A DNA stretch of 64,000 bases from Pedobacter namyangjuensis (GTDB lineage Bacteria > Bacteroidota > Bacteroidia > Sphingobacteriales > Sphingobacteriaceae). The translations under genes and the position numbers were made by a program. Location: the NCBI RefSeq assembly GCF_003313325.1, contig NZ_QMHQ01000002.1, forward strand, positions 372,001-436,000. The letters run 5' to 3'. The notes under the pieces are model-generated. The model saw nothing but the letters and a program-made list of their open reading frames with translations, searched no databases and had not been told where the DNA came from. The first letter of the stretch is position 1, and every line of letters starts with the position of its first letter. Shown in pieces: positions 28,501 to 35,242 of this stretch.

Positions 28501-28763
28501 CCCGCTCCGATTACAGCTTCTTTGGTTTCATAACCTAGATATTTAAAAACCAACGTGGTACTTCCGGTCGGAAGATTAAGCGTGTACGTACCATCTGGTT
28601 GTGTAGTGGTGCCAACAGCTGTACCTTTAACAAGTACGCTTACACCGGGGATTCCAACACCGTCTGCAACATCTGTTACTTTTCCTCTAATTGTTTTTTG
28701 AGCATAGGTAGCTGTTGCAAACAGTAAAAATCCTAATAAGATTAAGATAGATTTTCTGTTCAT
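25563..28763 (-). CDS. SusC/RagA-type TonB-dependent transporter (second pair)
   Basis: A 1066-residue outer-membrane importer. The signal peptide ends ATYAQ near residue 22. The CarboxypepD_reg-like domain (IPGVSVLVKGTAVGTTTQPDG), the plug (VVAYGTTKKSTYTGS, IRGIGSMSASNEPLYVIDGVP, GSRAANGVVIITTKKG) and a barrel ending FGLEFGF are all intact. It is the first gene of a two-gene SusC-SusD unit. The preceding small gene on the same strand (28873-29124) ends 109 bp upstream. It differs clearly from the first SusC in sequence. No associated anti-sigma factor is seen. Confidence 0.95.
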   Translation of the reverse strand: MNRKSILILLGFLLFATATYAQKTIRGKVTDVADGVGIPGVSVLVKGTAVGTTTQPDGTYTLNLPTGSTTLVFKYLGYETKEAVIGAGDVNVSLSSSQQNLDEVLVVAYGTTKKSTYTGSAASIKPNKDLPLTSFENALAGRTPGVQVTQSSGQAGATASIRIRGIGSMSASNEPLYVIDGVPVVSGNAGQMSDYTMATNNIMSSLNPADIETVTILKDAAASSLYGSRAANGVVIITTKKGKSGKPSITVRSSVGFTPTWATDNYETAGPQEQINMLYSILYDSRIAAGRTPQQANEQTLMRLNSRNWAPGTTYGTPTTGYGFGIHGYEFSTQGTSMYENVTIKGKTDGVENRDGKFYDWENALFRTAIYQTNDVAVSGGDENTKYYTSFAYTKDQSRVRVNDFDRFSGRLNLSQNIGKYVELATNINLARTSQSGYNDTRNTGSNYFLQTRNLLWGFYWPTDYKTGLPFTARYNSLAQNAIYYDNEWENSSVTKRITANETVTVKILPELNLKSIFSYDNSQITDDLYYSALHFNGVATKGSVNAFTTNVNKLVSSTTLNFNKSFEKHNLGLLAGFEAEKNKTEFQRSTGTDLPSSALHTVATAGVTNASAYDWGNSIVSFLSRAEYDYNQQYFLSGSFRRDGSSRLDPRVRWGNFWSIAGAWKINGEEFMKDLTYISNLRLRASYGTNGTTPTANFGWRSLTGYGSKYLSQPGGTLTQIADPNLTWETSYSTNFALEFGLFNNRITGSVEYFNKDSRDLLQDVPTSMITGFSSTLRNVGEMNNRGIEVDLGGDIISKNGWRWSANVNATFIKSKVAKLNGGKDIIWTDPTGGDARAQYIFKEGQPTYSFYGFEWAGTNPADGKNVWYKNGATATTTDFVYNGRPATSTFGNAAQIILGDASPKVYGGFNTDVEYKGISLALNFIYKIGGKIYDGASKDVADDGYYWERIRSQEYYDNMWTPGNPNGTLPKLSGLDLTDAIQYSSRNLYDASFMRLKNVTVAYRLPTNIISKIGASNARVYFNGSNLLTFSKFKNADPEVNSYGTRGWETPFGKTYTFGLEFGF

Positions 28764-28872
28764 ATTCTGTTAATTAAGTTTAAGTTGTTTGAAATTTAGC
28801 AAAAAACATCAACTAAAACTTATAACAGCTCGTTATTTTGAACAAAAATTAATCTAAATAAGCAAATGAAGA

Positions 28873-29124
28873 TTAGACAGCGTAGTTTGGAGGGGTTTCG
28901 CTGTCAATTCTACCGATGATTTGATCTAAAACGCTTTGGTCTAAATTGGTAAATTTAGACGAATACCATTTGGAAGATTTCTCATCAAGCCAAATGCAAA
29001 ACGAGTGGCAATCTTCTAAAATTACAGCATAAGTTAGATGAAAATCATCTTGAATCCTCATGCAAAATCCTTTAAAGGTTTTTCCTTTTACGTCAAACTG
29101 GAGGTTTAAATAATTGCTCAACAT
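28873..29124 (-). CDS. Small conserved-looking protein of unknown function
   Basis: An 83-residue cytoplasmic-type protein with no signal peptide. The sequence is balanced, with several aromatic residues (FHLTYAVILEDCHSFCIWLDEKSSKWYSS broken by no low-complexity runs), which suggests a folded beta-rich domain rather than a random frame. I do not recognise the family. It is 109 bp upstream of the second SusC gene and 83 bp downstream of the thioesterase gene on the same strand, but no shared operon can be shown. Confidence 0.6.
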   Translation of the reverse strand: MLSNYLNLQFDVKGKTFKGFCMRIQDDFHLTYAVILEDCHSFCIWLDEKSSKWYSSKFTNLDQSVLDQIIGRIDSETPPNYAV

Positions 29125-29207
29125 GGTAATTTGGTTTTAGGGTGATGTAATAACAAATCTGTAAATCAAATGTTTAACCAATGTTAAAATAAAATTATTT
29201 TATTTCC

Positions 29208-29651
29208 TTAACCCACATTAAGCATGTTAGAATATCCCTTGGCTATTAATCTGTTTTTTGCAGGTAGGTAGATTTCGCATTGCAAATTTATAATTGTTCT
29301 ACCTTGTTTAACAATAGTAGTTTTTGCAGTAATAATATCTCCTTCTACGGCGGGCGCAAAATAATCTATGTTGTTATTTACCGTTGTATATTTTGCAGAA
29401 AGACCCAAAGTAAAAACTGTAGCACCAATTAAATCGTCTATTATACCAGCCGTAATACCACCGTGCAAAATTTTATGCGGATTAGTCATCTCTTTTCTAA
29501 TTACGTAACTACAATGTAAACTGCCTTTTTCAGCATGAATTAATGTAGGTTTTAACCAATTCATAAAAGGCGATGGAGACTGTGTAATTTCTTTGCCAGT
29601 AAATAATTTGAAGTTTTCTAATACACTTTGTGGTTTATTTTGTTCTTCCAT
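29208..29651 (-). CDS. Hotdog-fold thioesterase (PaaI/YdiI-like)
   Basis: A 147-residue protein with the PaaI-type hotdog signature HKILHGGITAGIIDDLIGA (about residues 68-86), where Gly-Gly after His and the following Asp are the active-site region of acyl-CoA thioesterases. The strand pair NNNIDYFAPAVEGDIITAKTTI also fits. It would hydrolyse an acyl- or aroyl-CoA in the cytoplasm; the substrate is not determined. It is divergent from the OsmC-like gene with only 44 bp between the start codons. Confidence 0.85.
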   Translation of the reverse strand: MEEQNKPQSVLENFKLFTGKEITQSPSPFMNWLKPTLIHAEKGSLHCSYVIRKEMTNPHKILHGGITAGIIDDLIGATVFTLGLSAKYTTVNNNIDYFAPAVEGDIITAKTTIVKQGRTIINLQCEIYLPAKNRLIAKGYSNMLNVG

Positions 29652-29695
29652 TTTATGTAATGTTTACACTAAATTAGCCATTTAAACTAAAAGAT

Positions 29696-30097
29696 ATGAG
29701 CAAAGAGATAATTACTGCAATAACTGAATTAGACAAATCCAACTACAAAACCAAAGTTTACGCCGGCGGACATTTTATTTATGCGGATGAGCCCGAAGCT
29801 CTAGGTGGTACGGATGAAGGAATGAATCCAGGTGCTTTATTATTAGCAAGTTTGGGAAGCTGTACTGCAATAACAGTAAGAATGTATGCTGATAGAAAAG
29901 AAATTCCTTTGGATGAAATTAAAATTAGTTTAGCAATTTGTCCGGAGGACGAAATGGACAAAAGTACAACCATTACTAGAAAAATTGAATTGATTGGAGC
30001 GATTAGCGATGACGATAGAAAACGTTTATTGATTATAGCGGACAAATGTCCTATCCATAAATTATTAACAAATCCCATTAAAATAGAAACAGCATAA
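29696..30097 (+). CDS. OsmC/Ohr family protein
   Basis: A 133-residue OsmC-like protein. The two conserved redox cysteines are present: Cys56 in LASLGSCTAITVRMYADRK and Cys118 in ADKCPIHKLL. The family reduces organic or fatty-acid peroxides through this cysteine pair. The short length and the MNPGALLLASL segment fit the YhfA/OsmC branch more than Ohr proper. A small acidic protein gene follows 58 bp downstream on the same strand. It is cytoplasmic, and a role in oxidative stress is inferred from the family. Confidence 0.88.
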   Translation: MSKEIITAITELDKSNYKTKVYAGGHFIYADEPEALGGTDEGMNPGALLLASLGSCTAITVRMYADRKEIPLDEIKISLAICPEDEMDKSTTITRKIELIGAISDDDRKRLLIIADKCPIHKLLTNPIKIETA

Positions 30098-30155
30098 TAA
30101 AACATTTTGCCTTCTGAACTGTAATTTAACAAGTTTTAACCTTAATAATTTTAAG

Positions 30156-30359
30156 ATGGAAGATGTAAGTGAAACAACTTCGCAAGATGCGTTAAACAAC
30201 GCTAACGAAGATAAAAAACCAGTTGGCTATGGCAGTTCTATACAAAATAGTGGTAACGGAAATAAAACCAGACCTACCGATTTAGATAAGCTAAAGGCTG
30301 AAGAGACAGTTAAGAATGAAGAACAAACAGATGAAGATGCCGAAAAAGGCCATGCTTAA
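30156..30359 (+). CDS. Small hydrophilic acidic protein
   Basis: A 67-residue protein, rich in Asp, Glu, Asn and Lys, with no hydrophobic segment and likely disordered. It starts MEDVSETTSQDALNN and ends EQTDEDAEKGHA. No family is recognised. Its position right after OsmC and the similar style of the small proteins at 33498-33671 and 51680-51961 suggest a class of short stress-type hydrophilic proteins, but this is inference from composition only. Confidence 0.5.
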   Translation: MEDVSETTSQDALNNANEDKKPVGYGSSIQNSGNGNKTRPTDLDKLKAEETVKNEEQTDEDAEKGHA

Positions 30360-30386
30360 GGTAAATCGAATAAACTTCAGATTTAT

Positions 30387-30427
30387 GACTTACGAAGCTT
30401 AGACAAATAAAAAAAGCTTCGTGAGTC
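30387..30427. terminator. Hairpin between convergent genes
   Basis: GACT-T-ACGAAGCTT pairs with AAGCTTCGT-G-AGTC over 14 positions with one mismatch. The loop is A-rich, and the T-run falls inside the stem-loop on the reverse strand, so it is a plausible but not classic terminator. Confidence 0.55.
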
Positions 30428-30434
30428 TCTGTAA

Positions 30435-32015
30435 TTAATTTTTAAAATCGCCTTCTTTGTTTAATAATTTAAAGTAATCATCAAGATTTACACCAAGCGA
30501 TTTCTCAAAACTCGCCTTCAAATCATTAGGACTAGGATGTTTGTTTTTCCAATCGTTGAAATAGGTTTTAAATGCCTGATCCATTTTCTCTCTTCCGACA
30601 TTAGATTCTAAAATGTAAAGCCAAAGTGCGGTTTTCACGTACGATGTCATCGAATAATCCTGTGCAGATGCAAATTTATCAGCTGGCGTATCTATAGCTG
30701 GCTTAATTGGCACATTAATCATTGCGTTATAAACGGACGCCAAAAATTGATCGGCTGGTAAAGCTTTAATATTCTCCGGAATTGCATTACCAAAAACAGC
30801 GTTCGTTTTATATTTTTCGGCTTCATACCTAAACTGAAAATAAGTGTTTAAACCCTCATCTTGCCAAGTATGCATACGCTCATTACTGCCTAAAATACTC
30901 ATAAACCAATTATGACCAACCTCGTGTGTAATAACTGCATCTAAAGATGCTGGTTTTGCATCAGGGCTTGTAATTAATGTAATTGTCGGATACTCCATAC
31001 CGCCACTCGAGTTGTTTTTAGGACCTTCTACTACTTGTACAACTGGATACTCGTACTCTCCTATCCAATTACTATATTTCTTCAAAGCGTCTTTTGTATA
31101 ATCTACGCTAGCTGTCCAAATTTTTTTTTTCTTGTTATGAAAATAAGTAAAAACATCTACCACTTTACCCGACGCCAATTTTGCGGTATCGTACTGTATC
31201 ACAAAGTTTTTATCAGCAAACCAAGCAAAATCTGGCACGTTTTCCATCTCGTAGCTTAGTGTTTTAGTTGCATTACTTTTTGCAACGTAAAGTGTAGGCT
31301 TATCATTTCGCTCTGCGTTATTTTTTGCACCTATAGTTCTGTATTGCGATAATTCGTCTTCTGTTTTTAAAACACCTGTTGCGCCAACTACGTAAGCCGA
31401 TGGCAATGTGATATTAACTTTATAGTTTCCATAGTCATTGTAAAATTCTCCCATGTCTAAGTATGGGAACTCATGCCACCCATTAACATCAAAAACTGCA
31501 GGTTTTGGATACCATTGCGTTACCATAAATTCGCCATCCGCAAAGCCAGACCTAGAAAAATAGCTTGGCAATTTTACGCTAAAATCGGTTGTAATATTTG
31601 CAGTTTCTCCGGGCTTTAAAGGATTTGGCAAGAGCACTTTAACCACGTCTATATATTGCGGATTGTTATGTGGTTCTACAGTAGCAACTTTGCCATCTTG
31701 CTTAAAACTTAATCCATCTATACTGCCGTAAGTATAGTTTGCCATTTTCTTTTTTCTGGAAGGATCACTCTTAATTTGTTGAAACATAGCGGTTGTTTCT
31801 TGCTTGTAGGCATTTGGATAAATATGAAACCAAATAAAATCTAAGGTTGTAGGCGAGTTATTTTTATATGTGATTTTTGCATTTCCATTTAATGTTTTTT
31901 CTATATCATTCAAAGCAACATCAATCTGAAAATCTACCTGTTGTTGCCAATATGAGTTTTGGGCAAAAGCATTTAAGTTTATCAGCAGTAAAAGAAATAC
32001 GATTAGTTTTTTCAT
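30435..32015 (-). CDS. M1 family zinc aminopeptidase, exported
   Basis: A 526-residue gluzincin. The start at 32015 (MKKLIVFLLLLINLNAFAQ) gives a clean signal peptide; the longer frame to 32084 would begin inside a terminator. The zinc site is HEVGH at residues 364-368 with Glu387 in WQDEGLN. The substrate-binding motif appears as GGMEYP in place of GXMEN, as in the exported Bacteroidetes branch. The N-terminal 300 residues match the aminopeptidase N-type beta-saddle. It should release N-terminal residues from peptides outside the cytoplasm. Confidence 0.9.
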   Translation of the reverse strand: MKKLIVFLLLLINLNAFAQNSYWQQQVDFQIDVALNDIEKTLNGNAKITYKNNSPTTLDFIWFHIYPNAYKQETTAMFQQIKSDPSRKKKMANYTYGSIDGLSFKQDGKVATVEPHNNPQYIDVVKVLLPNPLKPGETANITTDFSVKLPSYFSRSGFADGEFMVTQWYPKPAVFDVNGWHEFPYLDMGEFYNDYGNYKVNITLPSAYVVGATGVLKTEDELSQYRTIGAKNNAERNDKPTLYVAKSNATKTLSYEMENVPDFAWFADKNFVIQYDTAKLASGKVVDVFTYFHNKKKKIWTASVDYTKDALKKYSNWIGEYEYPVVQVVEGPKNNSSGGMEYPTITLITSPDAKPASLDAVITHEVGHNWFMSILGSNERMHTWQDEGLNTYFQFRYEAEKYKTNAVFGNAIPENIKALPADQFLASVYNAMINVPIKPAIDTPADKFASAQDYSMTSYVKTALWLYILESNVGREKMDQAFKTYFNDWKNKHPSPNDLKASFEKSLGVNLDDYFKLLNKEGDFKN

Positions 32016-32052
32016 GGTAGCTATTTTTGTGGAAGATAATAATTTTGAACAT

Positions 32053-32090
32053 AAAAAATGGCACCCGATGTGATCAAGTGCCATTTTTTT
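32053..32090 (-). terminator. Intrinsic terminator after the luciferase-like gene
   Basis: Twelve-base arms AAAAAATGGCAC / GTGCCATTTTTT with a 13-nt loop and T-runs on both strands. It ends the leftward ArsR/luciferase-like unit before the M1 peptidase gene. Confidence 0.88.
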
Positions 32091-32103
32091 ATATTATTTC
32101 AAG

Positions 32104-33111
32104 TTATTTGGAGAGCATTTCCGCAAATAATTGATAGGAATAAAGTCTCGCGGTATGATCGTAAATGTGTGAAGTTACCATTACTTCATTAACCCCTGTT
32201 TGATTTAAAAAAGATTGCATTTGCGCTTTAATTTTAGCCGGACCTCCTATAAATGAAACCGCTAACATTTGGTTTACAGCTTCTTCCTGCATTACGTCCC
32301 AAACATCATCCATATTATCAACTGGTGGTTGCAATAGTTGTCGTTTTCCTGTTACAATGCCCATAAACAGTTGTTTTAAAGAAGTCGATAATTTCTCTGC
32401 TTCTGTATCAGTATCGGCCATTACGGCATTTACGCAAGCCATTACATACGGTTCTTTAAGCATAGCTGATGGTCGGAAGTTTTGCCTGTAAATCTGTATA
32501 GCTTCCATAAAATAGGTAGGTGCAAAGTGTGTGGCAAATGCATAAGGTAATCCATAAGATGCTGCCAAATGAGCACTTTCTGTACTCGAACCTAAAATCC
32601 ACAAAGGTACATCTGTACCTTCGCCCGGGATTGCCCTTACGCTAGCCCCGCTATTGCTAGCCGATAGATACTTTTGAAGTTTCAAAACATCCTGCGGAAA
32701 ACTGTGAGGCATATTAACTCTTCCACCTCTAATTTCCATAGCAGTTAATTGGTCCGTTCCAGGTGCTCTTCCTAAACCCAAGTCTATCCTATCGGGATAC
32801 AAAGTTGCCAAAGTACCAAATTGCTCTGCAATAATCAATGGCGAGTGGTTTGGCAACATGATACCGCCAGAACCAACTCTAATTTTTTCGGTTTTACCCG
32901 CAATGTGACCGATAAGTACCGACGTTGCAGAACTTGCTACACTAATCATATTGTGGTGTTCTGCAAACCAATATCTGGTGTAACCCAAGTTCTCTACATG
33001 TTGCGCTAGTATAACGCTATTGTTAAATGTATCAGCAATAGTTTTTCCTTCTACTACAGATGCCAGATCTAGCACAGAGTAAGTTAAATCTGTCAATTTT
33101 TTATTATCCAT
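32104..33111 (-). CDS. Luciferase-like (LLM class) flavin-dependent oxidoreductase
   Basis: A 335-residue member of the bacterial luciferase-like monooxygenase superfamily. Typical features are the early [10 protein letters not shown] (residues 42-51), [15 protein letters not shown] (77-91), [13 protein letters not shown] and [12 protein letters not shown]. These proteins use reduced FMN or F420; the substrate is unknown and most close relatives are annotated only by family. It is expressed with an upstream ArsR-type repressor, 11 bp away, so it probably responds to a reactive or toxic small molecule. It is cytoplasmic. Confidence 0.9.
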   Translation of the reverse strand: MDNKKLTDLTYSVLDLASVVEGKTIADTFNNSVILAQHVENLGYTRYWFAEHHNMISVASSATSVLIGHIAGKTEKIRVGSGGIMLPNHSPLIIAEQFGTLATLYPDRIDLGLGRAPGTDQLTAMEIRGGRVNMPHSFPQDVLKLQKYLSASNSGASVRAIPGEGTDVPLWILGSSTESAHLAASYGLPYAFATHFAPTYFMEAIQIYRQNFRPSAMLKEPYVMACVNAVMADTDTEAEKLSTSLKQLFMGIVTGKRQLLQPPVDNMDDVWDVMQEEAVNQMLAVSFIGGPAKIKAQMQSFLNQTGVNEVMVTSHIYDHTARLYSYQLFAEMLSK

Positions 33112-33122
33112 AAATATAAATG

Positions 33123-33428
33123 CTATAAATCTGAAGCTATAAGGTTGCTTAAAAGCGCAAACGTTTCTTCGTTACGCTTGTAGTAAGTCCACTGGCCAGA
33201 TCTGGTTGCGGTTACTAAACCTGCCCTTTGCAAAATTGCCAAGTATTCTGACACCGTAGATTGTGTTAATCCGGCCTTTTGCTGAATATGACCAACACAA
33301 ACGCCTAAACACTCCGGTTCATTTGCAAACTTGTAATCTGGAAAAAACTTTTCGGGTTCTTTAAGCCAAGCTAATATCTGCAAGCGAGTCTTATTACTTA
33401 GCGCTTTAAATACTTCAATCTGCTCCAT
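33123..33428 (-). CDS. ArsR-family transcriptional repressor with a Cys pair
   Basis: A 101-residue winged-helix regulator. The HTH is in [21 protein letters not shown] and the wing in [10 protein letters not shown]. Cys40 and Cys44 lie in ECLGVCVG just before the recognition helix pair, where metal-type or redox-type ArsR proteins carry sensing ligands. It is the first gene of the unit with the luciferase-like oxidoreductase. An inverted repeat overlaps its promoter, which supports autoregulation. Whether the cysteines sense metal or oxidant cannot be told from the sequence. Confidence 0.9.
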   Translation of the reverse strand: MEQIEVFKALSNKTRLQILAWLKEPEKFFPDYKFANEPECLGVCVGHIQQKAGLTQSTVSEYLAILQRAGLVTATRSGQWTYYKRNEETFALLSNLIASDL

Positions 33429-33432
33429 AGCA

Positions 33433-33459
33433 CAAATATATATCGACTTTTTCCGATAT
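33433..33459 (-). promoter_or_regulatory. Promoter -7 and candidate ArsR operator
   Basis: On the reverse strand TATATTTG (33440-33433) matches TAnnTTTG four bases before the repressor ATG, so the leader is almost absent. Directly upstream, ATATCG and CGATAT (33440-33445 and 33454-33459) form a 6-8-6 inverted repeat overlapping the promoter spacer, as expected for a repressor site. Confidence 0.55.
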
Positions 33460-33497
33460 TCCTATTTATTTTAATTACGTGACACAATTTGAACAAA

Positions 33498-33671
33498 TTA
33501 ATCTTCTATCCCCTCAAAATTTTCATCACTGCTTTTCTTAGTATTGTTTTCATCCTGTTTGCCCCCGATAAAAAGATTTCCATTTTCATCGGTTTCAATC
33601 TCCTCATTTGTTTTTCGTTCAACAGGGTTGATTTTTGGCTTTTGCGTTTTCTTAGTAGATTTATTTTCCAT
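33498..33671 (-). CDS. Small hydrophilic protein
   Basis: A 57-residue Lys/Glu/Asn-rich protein starting MENKSTKKTQKPK and ending DENFEGIED. An in-frame upstream ATG at 33695 would add eight residues. The composition is that of a disordered charged protein; no family is recognised. The opposite strand also carries an open frame over the same bases, but its Phe/Ile-rich product is typical of an antisense shadow. It sits 69 bp upstream of the ArsR start on the same strand. Confidence 0.45.
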   Translation of the reverse strand: MENKSTKKTQKPKINPVERKTNEEIETDENGNLFIGGKQDENNTKKSSDENFEGIED

Positions 33672-33769
33672 TTTAATTTTGCTATTTAATAACAAAGGAT
33701 TGAGAACGTAAATGGTTTTATAAAAACGCTAATCTGAAAACCAAATGCTTTTAATGTGGTTGTGTCTTT

Positions 33770-34144
33770 ATGCAAACATTATTCATTTTAGCAATACCAG
33801 TTGCATGCTTGGCATGGACAGTTACCAAAGAAGAAGTATTTAGAGAGGCAAGAGAATTTTGCGTAGACAGATCGCAAAATTGCGATAAGCTTTATAAGCG
33901 GAAGTTTTTTTACTTATTTACCTGCGAATACTGTTTTAGCCATTACGTAACTATCTTAATGCTCGTAATGACTAATTATAAATTGCTATACAGCGATTGG
34001 AGAGGCTATGTAATTGCCGGTTTCTCTATAGTTTGGATCGCTAATGTATATATGAGTCTTTATAACCTAATAAGGATAGATTTAAAGAAACAAAAGATTA
34101 TAGCAAAAAAGGAAGAGCAGAACTTAGAAGAACAGCAGTCTTAG
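33770..34144 (+). CDS. Small membrane protein with CEYC motif
   Basis: A 124-residue protein with an N-terminal hydrophobic segment, a middle FTCEYCFSHYVTILMLVM segment, and a third helix AGFSIVWIANVYMSLYNLI, so probably three membrane spans with a charged C-terminal tail. The CxxC followed by SHY recalls DUF1360-like small membrane proteins, but I cannot assign a family. Its TAG overlaps the convergent response-regulator stop codon. No function is proposed. Confidence 0.65.
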   Translation: MQTLFILAIPVACLAWTVTKEEVFREAREFCVDRSQNCDKLYKRKFFYLFTCEYCFSHYVTILMLVMTNYKLLYSDWRGYVIAGFSIVWIANVYMSLYNLIRIDLKKQKIIAKKEEQNLEEQQS

Positions 34145-34542
34145 TTTACAATATCAAATAATGGCGCCCACTGACTTTTACCAGACGGTCTTTGCATTGT
34201 TTTAGTGATACATGGATCAGAAGTTATAAAATCCATATCCTCGGTATTGTTAGCTTCTGTTAAAACAACGATTTTACAGGCGTTCTTGAATTTATCGTTG
34301 TAGTGAGAGAACCTTTCTAGAAAACCGATTCCATTTACTGCTGGCATATCTAAGTCTAAAATAATTAGCGATGGAAGTTCTTCGATCTTGTCCTGTTTAG
34401 CATCTAGGTAATTGAGCGCTTTAAGAGCACTGCCCATAACCATAACCTCCCAGTGCGGATTTTGATTTCCCACCATTTGATTTGCTGAACCTTTAGTTTT
34501 CGGTTTATCGTCAACAATCATTATTCTATTTTCTCTTATCAT
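34141..34542 (-). CDS. Single-domain response regulator (receiver only)
   Basis: A 133-residue CheY-like receiver with no output domain. Acidic residues Asp11 and Asp12, the phosphoacceptor Asp63 in LIILDLDMP and Thr95 in VVLT are all present. The usual Lys-Pro pair near the end is replaced: the sequence reads CITKTMQRPSG, so Lys114 or Arg118 would have to serve. An unusual insertion KTKGSANQMVGNQNPHWEV follows the acidic pair. No histidine kinase is encoded nearby. It may act by protein-protein contact in a phosphorelay. Confidence 0.85.
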   Translation of the reverse strand: MIRENRIMIVDDKPKTKGSANQMVGNQNPHWEVMVMGSALKALNYLDAKQDKIEELPSLIILDLDMPAVNGIGFLERFSHYNDKFKNACKIVVLTEANNTEDMDFITSDPCITKTMQRPSGKSQWAPLFDIVN

Positions 34543-34580
34543 GGCTTAGTTTGTTTATCGATTAATTATTAACCTTTAGG

Positions 34581-34588
34581 CAAATTTA
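34581..34588 (-). promoter_or_regulatory. Candidate -7 element of the response regulator gene
   Basis: Reverse strand TAAATTTG matches TAnnTTTG, 39 bp upstream of the ATG at 34542. No TTG is seen at the normal -33 distance. Confidence 0.4.
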
Positions 34589-34777
34589 TAGCCAAAAGAT
34601 ATCTTCAGGTAAGTTATCTTAAGTCTATTTAACTAAATTAGTATAAGAAACAAATGTTAACGTAGACCAAAGTATGTAAGTTGTAGAGAAAAAAATTCCT
34701 CAAATCTCAATTCCTCAGCCTAACAGAATATTCCATTTTTAAAAATCGAGCAATAAATTACCCATCAAAGAGATATT

Positions 34778-34796
34778 ATTCCCCAATACGGGGAAT
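34778..34796. promoter_or_regulatory. 19-bp palindrome, candidate operator
   Basis: ATTCCCCAATACGGGGAAT has perfect 7-bp arms around a 5-bp centre. It is the most GC-rich spot in a very AT-rich gap and lies about 236 bp from the response-regulator start and 447 bp from the STAND-like start. Confidence 0.5.
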
Positions 34797-35035
34797 TTAT
34801 TTCCGATTTTGCAATTTTAGATTTAAAAATTCACTAAGCATTCCCTTTATAGTTGTGGAATAAATTCAACGAAAAAATTAAGCTGGAAATTACACACTCA
34901 AAAAATAAAAATAATTATCTAAGTAATCAATTAGTGGCAGAAAAGTAGTTTTTGGGCTAGTATTTCGGAAAATACTTGATTAAAGCAATTTTATATCAAA
35001 AATATTAACTGAAAATAACATCTTAAAACTTTGGG

Positions 35036-35060
35036 TTGTTCATTTTGTTCATTGTTCATT
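35036..35060 (+). repeat. Triple 9-mer TTGTTCATT repeat
   Basis: Two adjacent copies (35036-35044 and 35045-35053) and a third overlapping by two bases (35052-35060), about 185-205 bp before the STAND-like ATG. A very similar pair occurs upstream of the adhesin operon at 50258-50275. Confidence 0.5.
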
Positions 35061-35242
35061 CAGTTAAAACAATTAACCTATGATTAAATGTATATATATC
35101 GTAGATAATCAACTGTATACCTGAAGATTATTACAAAAAGTTGTATATTACATAAAACCTACGTCGAAATGACGTTTATAAAATTCTCATTTAATGGCCT
35201 ATATTTAGAAAATAGTTAAATTAAAACGCAGCTCATCCACAC

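Larger units (their letters stand above)
34543..35242. other. 700-bp gene-free region rich in inverted and direct repeats
   Basis: No protein or recognised RNA is visible. It holds the promoter of the leftward response regulator, a 19-bp palindrome (34778-34796), an AGTATTT / AAATACT hairpin (34959-34976), and a triple TTGTTCATT repeat (35036-35060). The density of such sites suggests the STAND-like gene to the right is tightly regulated. Confidence 0.6.

Noticed and set aside
32016..32084. Longer N-terminus for the M1 peptidase
   Set aside because: The extra 23 codons lie in a terminator hairpin and precede a clear signal peptide at 32015.
33489..33689. Forward frame encoding a Phe/Ile-rich 66-residue product
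   Set aside because: It is the antisense image of the charged reverse-strand protein, a usual artefact of Lys/Glu/Asn-rich genes.
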